From assembly GCF_000019185.1 (NCBI RefSeq), contig NC_010334.1, positions 1,798,001 to 1,862,000 on the forward strand: a stretch of DNA of 64,000 nucleotides, written 5' to 3'. The DNA is from Shewanella halifaxensis HAW-EB4. GTDB lineage: Bacteria > Pseudomonadota > Gammaproteobacteria > Enterobacterales > Shewanellaceae. Position 1 is the stretch's first letter; the number at the start of each line of letters is the position of its first letter. The notes beneath the pieces were generated by a model. It saw only the letters and a program-made list of their open reading frames with translations, ran no database searches and was not told the DNA's origin. Below, in pieces: positions 9,062 through 15,387 of the stretch. A program made the position numbers and the translations under genes.

Positions 9062-9475
9062 GCGAAGAAGAGCGCTACGCTTCTAGGACGTGACTTCGTC
9101 ACTACGAGAGCGTCGCTATGCTCCTTCTAGGTTCTAGGAAAAGCAGGTACTAGGTACAAGCTGAGACGGAAAAGCGGAACGGCCTGCGGCCTACAGAACG
9201 CTTTGCTTACGTAGTACGGAACGCTGCGCTGACGGTTAAAGGCCGATAAAAGCCGGATTAGCAAGACGGTTAAGAGCCGGACAAGCTATGACGAATAAGC
9301 AAAATTAGAAGAGAGTAAGAAAGGTACTGGTGGCGCGGTTTTGTTTTTGATTTCCCCAGTAGGACGTAGTCCGTCCTCGGAGCGAAGCGTCCTAGGTCCT
9401 AGAACCTTGCTATTCAGTGAGCTTGCGAACACCCTCGTAGCGAAGCGCCCTAGAACCTTCTTTAACAAAAGAGAA
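9062..9475. repeat. CCTAGG-rich mosaic intergenic repeat, copy R3
   Basis: Starts eight bases after the ugd stop codon (GCGAAGAAGAGCGCTACGCT) and runs to five bases before the epimerase ATG. It shows the family modules GAAAAGCAGGTACTAGG, GGAACGGCCTGCGGCC, ACGGAACGCTGCGCTGACGG, GTTTTTGATTTCCCCAG, CGTCCTAGGTCCTAG and a terminal CCTAGAACCTTCTTT. The epimerase ribosome-binding region must lie in or right next to the repeat's right end (AAAAGAGAATTTTATG). Confidence 0.8.
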
Positions 9476-9479
9476 TTTT

Positions 9480-10490
9480 ATGAAGTATTTAGTAACAGGT
9501 GCGGCAGGTTTTATTGGCTCGAAGGTTAGTGAGCGTTTATGTGCTGCAGGTCATGAAGTGGTTGGTATCGATAATATTAATGATTATTACGATGTTAATT
9601 TGAAACTGGACCGCCTTAAAAATTTGCAGTCTCAGACTCTTTTTTCATTTAAGAAGTTAGATTTAGCTGATAGAGAAGGCATTGCTACTTTGTTCGCTGA
9701 AGAGGGCTTTGACAGAGTGATCCACTTGGCGGCACAAGCTGGGGTACGTTACTCAATCGATAACCCAATGGCTTATGCCGACAGTAACTTAGTGGGTCAT
9801 TTGACTATTTTGGAAGGCTGTCGTCATCATAAGATCCAGCATCTGGTATATGCATCTTCAAGCTCTGTTTATGGGCTGAACTCTAAAATGCCTTTCTCAA
9901 CTGACGACAGCGTCGATCATCCGATCTCTTTATATGCTGCAACCAAGAAAGCCAATGAGTTGATGTCGCACACATACTCTCACCTTTATGGTGTGCCAAC
10001 GACTGGCCTGCGCTTCTTTACCGTTTATGGTCCTTGGAGTCGTCCTGATATGGCACTACTCAAGTTCACTAATAAGATAGTGAAGGGGGAAGCGATTGAT
10101 GTGTACAACCACGGTAATTTGAGCCGCGATTTCACCTATATCGATGATATCGTTGAAGGCATTATTCGTATCCAAGATAGTGTTCCAGTTGCTAACCCTG
10201 AGTGGAACGCTGCAGAGGCAACTCCTGCAACGAGCTCTGCACCTTATCGAGTATTTAATATCGGTAATGGCAGTCCGGTTAAGTTGATGGATTACATCTC
10301 AGCGCTTGAAAAGTCATTAGGTATCGAAGCCATTAAAAACATGATGGATATGCAGCCTGGTGACGTACATTCAACATGGGCCGATACCGAAGATTTATTC
10401 AAAACTGTAGGTTACAAGCCACAAACGAGCGTCGAAGAGGGCGTACAGAAGTTTGTTGAGTGGTATAAAGAGTATTATCTTAAAAGCTAA
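9480..10490 (+). CDS. UDP-glucuronate 4-epimerase-like NAD-dependent epimerase
   Basis: A 336-residue extended SDR enzyme. The Rossmann motif GAAGFIGSK is at residues ~7-15, followed by GIDNINDYYDVNLKLDRL, which is characteristic of UDP-glucuronate 4-epimerases (CapI/WcvA type). The catalytic motif is SSSSVYG with YAATKKANE (Tyr-x3-Lys), and GLRFFTVYGPWSRPDMA is the substrate-binding segment. It would interconvert UDP-glucuronate and UDP-galacturonate, using the product of the upstream ugd. A GAGAA ribosome-binding element precedes the ATG. Its stop codon TAA is followed immediately by repeat R4 (GAAGGCCCTAGG). The substrate is inferred from family resemblance and the ugd neighbour. Confidence 0.9.
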   Translation: MKYLVTGAAGFIGSKVSERLCAAGHEVVGIDNINDYYDVNLKLDRLKNLQSQTLFSFKKLDLADREGIATLFAEEGFDRVIHLAAQAGVRYSIDNPMAYADSNLVGHLTILEGCRHHKIQHLVYASSSSVYGLNSKMPFSTDDSVDHPISLYAATKKANELMSHTYSHLYGVPTTGLRFFTVYGPWSRPDMALLKFTNKIVKGEAIDVYNHGNLSRDFTYIDDIVEGIIRIQDSVPVANPEWNAAEATPATSSAPYRVFNIGNGSPVKLMDYISALEKSLGIEAIKNMMDMQPGDVHSTWADTEDLFKTVGYKPQTSVEEGVQKFVEWYKEYYLKS

Positions 10491-11030
10491 GAAGGCCCTA
10501 GGTTCTAGGAAAAGCAGGTTCTAGGTACAAGCAAAGACGGTACAAGCTGAGACTGGAAAGCGGAACGGCCTGCGGCCTTACGGATAACGGAACGTTCGCA
10601 GGCTCACTCACGGAACGCTTTGCTGACGGTTTAAAGCATAGAAGGTCCTAGGTTCTAGGAAAAGCAGGTTCTAGGTACAAGCAAAGACGGTACAAGCTGA
10701 GACTGGGAAAGCGGAACGGCCTGCGGCCTTACGGATAACGGAACGTTCGCAGGCTCACTCACGGAACGCTGCGCTGACGGTGAAAGGCTAAGAAGGGCGC
10801 TACGCTTCTAGGTTTAAAGCTAAGAAGGTCCTAGGTTCTAGGGAAGATCTAAGGCGGTTAAAAGCCGGACAAGCAAAAGAAAAGAGCTAAAGTGATGAAT
10901 TGTTTATCGCTTTTGCTTTTGTTTTTCCTAGCAGGCTGAAGGCCGTCCTCAGAGCGGAGCGTCCTAGGTCCTAGAACCTTGTTTATTCAGTGAGCTTGCG
11001 AACGTCCTAGAACCTTGGACGCGCAGAGTT
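10491..11030. repeat. CCTAGG-rich mosaic intergenic repeat, copy R4 (with internal tandem duplication)
   Basis: Begins at the base after the epimerase stop codon. A ~150-base module (10491-10640) is repeated at 10641-10790 with few changes: TTCTAGGAAAAGCAGG, GACGGTACAAGCTGAGACTG, GGCCTGCGGCCTTACGG and CGTTCGCAGGCTCACTCACG occur in both. The right part has the closing module TTTTTCCTAGCAGGCTGAAG and ends CCTAGAACCTTG. It is the clearest copy for defining the repeat's building blocks. Confidence 0.82.
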
Positions 11031-11064
11031 CGTCTAAGCTTTATTTGACCTTATTTAAAAGAAT

Positions 11065-11634
11065 ATGATGAAACTAATTCCTACCCTAATTCCTGATGTG
11101 CTGCTGTTTGAACCTAAAGTCTTTGGTGATGAACGTGGTTTCTTTATGGAAACCTTTCGCCAATCGGAGTTTGAGGCGTTATTTGCCAAAGTCGGCATGG
11201 CTTGTCCGAGCTTTGTACAAGAGAATATGAGTCGATCGCAAAAACATGTGCTGCGTGGGCTGCATTATCAAGAGACTCATCCACAAGGTAAGCTTGTTCG
11301 CGTCACTGCAGGTAGCATTTTTGATGTTGCCGTCGATATTCGTAAAGCCTCAAAAACCTACGGCCAGTGGTTTGGTCAAGTGTTATCTGCCGAAAACAGA
11401 CTGCAAATGTATATCCCTCCAGGTTTTGCCCACGGTTTTTTAACTTTAAGTGACCATGCTGACATTATCTATAAATGCACCGCTTACTATGCGGCAGAGT
11501 TTGAAAAGTGCATTACGTGGAATGATCCTCAATTAAATATTCAATGGCCGTTAGAAGAGGGCGTTGAACCTATTTTGTCGGAGAAGGATGGGAAAGCTGA
11601 TAAGTTCCTAGGTCCGAGGAAAAGCAGGTTCTAG
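11065..11634 (+). CDS. rfbC: dTDP-4-dehydrorhamnose 3,5-epimerase
   Basis: A cupin-fold enzyme of 188-189 residues (ATG at 11065 or 11068). Family motifs are DERGFFMETFR, QENMSRSQKHVLRGLHYQ (catalytic His in RGLHYQ), GSIFDVAVDIR, and PPGFAHGFLTLSD with the second conserved His. It epimerises dTDP-4-keto-6-deoxyglucose at C3 and C5 on the way to dTDP-rhamnose. rfbD is 24 kb away and rfbA/rfbB are not in the window. The last ten residues (KFLGPRKSRF) and the stop codon are encoded by mosaic repeat R5, so the native C-terminus has been replaced or extended by the repeat. Confidence 0.93.
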   Translation: MMKLIPTLIPDVLLFEPKVFGDERGFFMETFRQSEFEALFAKVGMACPSFVQENMSRSQKHVLRGLHYQETHPQGKLVRVTAGSIFDVAVDIRKASKTYGQWFGQVLSAENRLQMYIPPGFAHGFLTLSDHADIIYKCTAYYAAEFEKCITWNDPQLNIQWPLEEGVEPILSEKDGKADKFLGPRKSRF

Positions 11635-12044
11635 GTAAAAGCCAAGACGGTACAAGCTGAGACGGCAAAGCGGAGCGGTCTATGACCTTACGGATTACGG
11701 AACGTTCGCAGGCTCACTTACGGAACGCTTCGCTGACGGTGAAAGGCTAAGAAGGTCCTAGGACAAGCGGGTTAAAGCTGAGAAGGTCCTAGGCCCTAGG
11801 AAAGCAGGTGCTAGGTAAGAGCGAAATCGGGAGAACTAAGACGATAAAAGCCGGATTAGCAAAGACGGTACAAGCTGTGATGCTTAAGAGCCGGACAAGC
11901 TAAGGCGGATAAGTAAAAAGCTGGATAGAGCGACAAAGTCAAGGCAACGCAGTTTTGCTTTTGATTTCCTAGCAGGCTGAAGGCCGTCCTCAGAGCGGAG
12001 CGTCCTAGAACCTAGGATCTTATTTTAACCTAGGTCCTTCTTTT
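11609..12044. repeat. CCTAGG-rich mosaic intergenic repeat, copy R5
   Basis: Starts inside the 3' end of rfbC (CCTAGGTCCGAGGAAAAGCA) and ends inside the 3' end of the convergent tagF-like gene, whose final codons AAA-AGA-AGG-ACC-TAG are the repeat's inverted terminus. It therefore supplies the stop codons of both convergent genes. Bases 11723-11977 are the near-identical partner of 7435-7689. Confidence 0.82.
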
Positions 12045-13427
12045 AATAATTATTTCTTCTAATGCTTCAAACGCATTTGGCGTATCCTTTCCCCAGAATA
12101 GCTCTGTTACTGCTTGATAGTTCTTTTTATAACTTTTTTGTTCAGCCCTTTGCTCACCGTTTATAGCGTTAGATTTCTGCTTCGCGATTGCCTCCGGTGC
12201 TAACTGCTCTAATAACTCGTCAAAGTCTGTGCATTTAGGCGCGATATCTGGGAGTTTTTCGGCGTATTCGTACATATCGCGGCAATCTTGTTGATAATGC
12301 TGCTCATCGAAGCGATAGAAGCAGATAGGCGTGCCCAGTGGTAGTGCATCGATAAATAGCGATGAGTAGTCGGTGATAAGCTGATCGACATCTTTCAAGA
12401 AGCCATAGACATCTTCAAATTGTGAAATATTGATGATATTGACGTAACTCGTAAGCTCATCTGCCAAGCTTGCTTCATTAGGGTGTAGACGCAGTAAAAA
12501 CAATTGATTATTAGCCACTAAATGATCTGACAACCGCTGCCAGTCAAAAGCCTTGGCGTATGGATTGCCTTCCTGATGGCTATCACGCCATGAGGGGACG
12601 TACAAAATAATGCTCGGGCTAATAGTCGGGCTAATACCTGAACGAATAGCTTGCTCGCGATTAGTCCGTAGCGTTGAGCTTGTATTTTCCCCGAAAAGTA
12701 TATCGAGTGATTGAGCCTCGCTTGGGCACTGGCTAGAGCGCTGGCTTAAGTGCTTACTTGAGTCCTGGTTTGAGTCCTGTTTTGAGTTCTTACTTGAGTG
12801 CATGCTTGAGTGCTTATTTGAGTACAGGGTGTAGTAATCGGTTCTTGGATTGGTTGCGCGTAAAAGCTGCGAGCTATCAAGCTTAAATGCGCTGCTAAAA
12901 AGGGTGTCGATAAGCTCACTTGGGCTTAGCATCAAGTCGGGTGTAATGTGTTGCTGGTGGGCGAATAGCCACTGCTTGCATGTCGCCAACTTTCCTTTAG
13001 GGTTAAACACTTGCGCCATTGGCCCGGTGTTAATGTCGAATTCAATTTTCTTCATCGGCAATCCATGCCATAGGTTTATCTTCTGCGCACCATTTGCAAG
13101 CCACTGATTAATATCGCCGATATAGCTATTATAGAAGTAGTATTTGGCTGTCAGGGCATGAAAAATCCCCTTCATCGACCAGCGATAATACACTTCTCGA
13201 TTTTGACTCTGTAGTTGCTTAATCACGTCGCGGTTGCCGCTAATCCAGATGCAGCGAATAAATTCTGTTTGTTGCCAGTGCAAGTATAGATACTTGCTAT
13301 TATCGCAAAAACCTTCCTTATAGCTGCCAAACAACGCCTTATTTTCACTGCGAGGCATGAGGGCTGACAGCATAAAAATCAACTTTCTGCTTATGGCTTT
13401 TATCCAGTCAAATATAGAGTGCTGCAT
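12030..13427 (-). CDS. CDP-glycerol glycerophosphotransferase-family protein (TagB/TagF-like)
   Basis: 465 residues. The family's conserved NLWHGLPMKKI (His-Gly, residues ~118-128) and the later ITDYSSLFIDALPLG (conserved TDYSS) match the PF04464 CDP-glycerol glycerophosphotransferase fold. It would move glycerol-phosphate from CDP-glycerol onto a growing or finished glycan. Its start codon overlaps the stop of the upstream cytidylyltransferase by one base, so the two are translationally coupled and make a self-contained CDP-glycerol module. A Ser-rich segment at residues ~203-240 is encoded by 12-base-period repeats (about 12715-12832). The C-terminus KRRT plus stop is written in mosaic repeat R5. 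Acceptor unknown. Confidence 0.85.
   Translation of the reverse strand: MQHSIFDWIKAISRKLIFMLSALMPRSENKALFGSYKEGFCDNSKYLYLHWQQTEFIRCIWISGNRDVIKQLQSQNREVYYRWSMKGIFHALTAKYYFYNSYIGDINQWLANGAQKINLWHGLPMKKIEFDINTGPMAQVFNPKGKLATCKQWLFAHQQHITPDLMLSPSELIDTLFSSAFKLDSSQLLRATNPRTDYYTLYSNKHSSMHSSKNSKQDSNQDSSKHLSQRSSQCPSEAQSLDILFGENTSSTLRTNREQAIRSGISPTISPSIILYVPSWRDSHQEGNPYAKAFDWQRLSDHLVANNQLFLLRLHPNEASLADELTSYVNIINISQFEDVYGFLKDVDQLITDYSSLFIDALPLGTPICFYRFDEQHYQQDCRDMYEYAEKLPDIAPKCTDFDELLEQLAPEAIAKQKSNAINGEQRAEQKSYKKNYQAVTELFWGKDTPNAFEALEEIIIKRRT
12715..12832. repeat. 12-base-period coding minisatellite in the tagF-like gene
   Basis: On the + strand, units such as TTGAGTCCTGGT, TTGAGTCCTGTT, TTGAGTTCTTAC, TTGAGTGCATGC and TTGAGTGCTTAT follow each other at 12-base spacing. 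On the coding strand they give a four-residue Ser-x-x-Ser type repeat. Gain or loss of units keeps the frame. Confidence 0.7.
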
Positions 13428-13882
13428 TACTTATCTATCTTCTTGGTCGATGTCGGATCATTTGCTGGGGCACCAATGTGATTACCAAGGGGTTTAGGTT
13501 GTGCTAGGTTACTTTTTATCTCAGTGGTCGAGATCTCGCCAGTCCTATCTAAATAGATAACTTCACACAGCATAGAGAGTTCGTCAAACTCGCCCTTCCA
13601 ATCATCTCCCATACCAAAGATGCTGACATCATACTTGCAGATATCCTTAGCTTTTTGATTCCAGTGAGTTTCTGGTACCACCATGTCTACATATTGGCAG
13701 GCTTCAACAATTTCGGCGCGTTGAAAGTAACTAAAAAATGCAGCTTTGCCCTTTAAGGCATTAAATTCATCGGTAGAAACGGCAACAATGAGTTTGTCGC
13801 CCAGAGCCTTTAAACGCTTAAACAAACGCACATGGCCATAGTGGAAAAGATCGAATGTACCGTAGGTGATGATTGTTTTCAT
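13427..13882 (-). CDS. tagD: Glycerol-3-phosphate cytidylyltransferase
   Basis: 151 residues. The N-terminal TYGTFDLFHYGHVRLFKR contains the HxGH nucleotidyltransferase signature, and the sequence continues with VAVSTDEFNALKGK, as in TagD. TEIKSNL resembles the ISTTxI(K/R) motif near the end of the family (here GEISTTEIK). It makes CDP-glycerol from CTP and glycerol-3-phosphate. Its TAA stop and the downstream ATG share one base, tying it to the tagF-like glycerophosphotransferase. The last ~20 residues are polar and not part of the fold. In Gram-negative bacteria such pairs usually decorate capsule or exopolysaccharide with glycerol-phosphate. Confidence 0.9.
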   Translation of the reverse strand: MKTIITYGTFDLFHYGHVRLFKRLKALGDKLIVAVSTDEFNALKGKAAFFSYFQRAEIVEACQYVDMVVPETHWNQKAKDICKYDVSIFGMGDDWKGEFDELSMLCEVIYLDRTGEISTTEIKSNLAQPKPLGNHIGAPANDPTSTKKIDK

Positions 13883-13934
13883 AATGACTCTCCGCTATCG
13901 AATCTTGTTGAATGTACTTAAGGCATGGTGCTTC

Positions 13935-15377
13935 CTAGTTTTTTGTTAATTCTGCAGCCGTTTGCGCTTCAAGGTATTTTGAATAGCTAAATGACTGCTT
14001 GAAGAGCTTGCAATAATTGCTCTTTCGCTTAGATTGCATAAATTCTGTTTCTATTAAGTTTCTCTCCTCTTCAGGAATATGACAGGGCAGCAGCTGTAGC
14101 GGGCCATACACTCCATATTCGCTATCAGCAAGTTGTTGATTTTGTTGTTGTGACTTTAAAAAAGGTGTGCGGCCAAATAAGCTTAACTGTCCCATAACCA
14201 CGAGATGAAGCTGCAGTAGTCTGCTAAGAAAAAGTGAATCGAGAGCCCAGCGACGGCTGGAGTAGTTTTTGTTACTTAGCTTTATCGTTTCTTTTATTAA
14301 GGTATTTTTATTCGCGCTTATAAGGCTTGCAACTAATAGGGCTGGTGAGAGTAGAAGACCAAAGATAAGTAGGAAAAAAGCACCAAGCCTATCGAGTCGT
14401 GTCACCTTGCTACTGGTTCGCAAGTTGTGATTTTTTGCTATGATACTGTCATCGTTTAGCCTAATCGCACCGCCATTTTCAGGTGTGAGCAGCATGTTGT
14501 TACAGATAATTGCGCTGCTGACATTTAGGCCTTGGCCAACGTAAGAGTCATCTAAAATAATGCAGTTCTTGAGGCTGCATTTAGCGTCGACTAGGCAGTT
14601 TTTTCCTACAATTACGCTTTGTTGCATATTAACGCTTTCATCTATCCAAGTGTTGTCCCCGATGACTCCCCAGGCATTTTGCATTCGCAGTTGTCCCGTC
14701 TTGGTTTTGGCTCCGACGTAGAAGCCATTAGCTTCATCGGCACTACTGAAGTAGCGGCCTTTGGGGGTTGCACCTATGACTTTTGTCAGTGCCATCGCTT
14801 GATTTGCCTGCATATACTCATCAAGTGAGTTGAGCATAAAACAGTCGCCATGTAATACTTGGGTGACGGTTTTATGGGCGCTGTCACTACACTGTGAATC
14901 GTCATTAGATAAAGGCCAGTTTAGCTCTTCGGTATAAGCTACGGCGGCAGGTAGCATCATCAAACCAGCATTTTGGTTATCTAGCTTTGCAATAACAAAG
15001 CTGTGGCTCATCTGCTGACTAAACTGCATAAAAGGTTTGATGCAAGGACTTCTAAGCATATCGCCACGGGCTAGTAAAATGGACTCTGTTTTATCCAATG
15101 TGAGCCTTGGGATAATTTTGGAAACATCTTCTTGCTCTCGACTCAGAAAGTAGTCTACTTCTAATCCCCAGAGCTCCCCATTGCCCACCAAGGCTTTTAT
15201 TTCGCTAACTTGAGTAGAAACAATCAACTTTACTCGTGTCACTCCTGCCTCTGCGAGATCTTCTAAGGTGTATTCGATAACCCTTTTATTGCTGACAGGC
15301 AATAATGCTGGGCAGTAATAGCGATTCAGTGGCGCTAATTCATTACCATCACGATTTGCAAAAATAATCGCTTGCAT
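13935..15377 (-). CDS. Chimeric nucleotidyltransferase / hexapeptide / degenerate sugar-transferase protein
   Basis: 480 residues from ATG 15377, which has AAGGAG seven bases upstream; a start at 15407 would overlap the preceding gene. Residues ~1-230 look like a sugar-phosphate nucleotidyltransferase (PALLPVSNKRVIEYTLEDL), but the glycine-rich GGxGTRL loop is replaced by FANRDGNELAPLN, so activity is doubtful. Residues ~230-310 are hexapeptide repeats (NTWIDESVNMQQSVIVGKNC). Residues ~325-440 contain a hydrophobic hairpin and GQLSLFGRTPF, which resembles the GDMSLVGPRP motif of polyprenyl-phosphate glycosyl-1-P transferases without the catalytic Asp-Glu. It lies 10 bases after the triple-fusion gene. 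I infer a scaffold or regulatory partner of the initiating enzyme; function unknown. Confidence 0.6.
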   Translation of the reverse strand: MQAIIFANRDGNELAPLNRYYCPALLPVSNKRVIEYTLEDLAEAGVTRVKLIVSTQVSEIKALVGNGELWGLEVDYFLSREQEDVSKIIPRLTLDKTESILLARGDMLRSPCIKPFMQFSQQMSHSFVIAKLDNQNAGLMMLPAAVAYTEELNWPLSNDDSQCSDSAHKTVTQVLHGDCFMLNSLDEYMQANQAMALTKVIGATPKGRYFSSADEANGFYVGAKTKTGQLRMQNAWGVIGDNTWIDESVNMQQSVIVGKNCLVDAKCSLKNCIILDDSYVGQGLNVSSAIICNNMLLTPENGGAIRLNDDSIIAKNHNLRTSSKVTRLDRLGAFFLLIFGLLLSPALLVASLISANKNTLIKETIKLSNKNYSSRRWALDSLFLSRLLQLHLVVMGQLSLFGRTPFLKSQQQNQQLADSEYGVYGPLQLLPCHIPEEERNLIETEFMQSKRKSNYCKLFKQSFSYSKYLEAQTAAELTKN

Positions 15378-15387
15378 ATGCAACTCC

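Noticed and set aside
9286..9529. Short open frames on both strands inside mosaic repeat R3
   Set aside because: They consist of repeat modules, have no ribosome-binding site, and one overlaps the epimerase start; they are not real genes.
13935..15377. Simple mannose-1-phosphate guanylyltransferase annotation
   Set aside because: The glycine-rich nucleotide loop is missing and the C-terminal third is PGT-like, so an active pyrophosphorylase should not be assumed.
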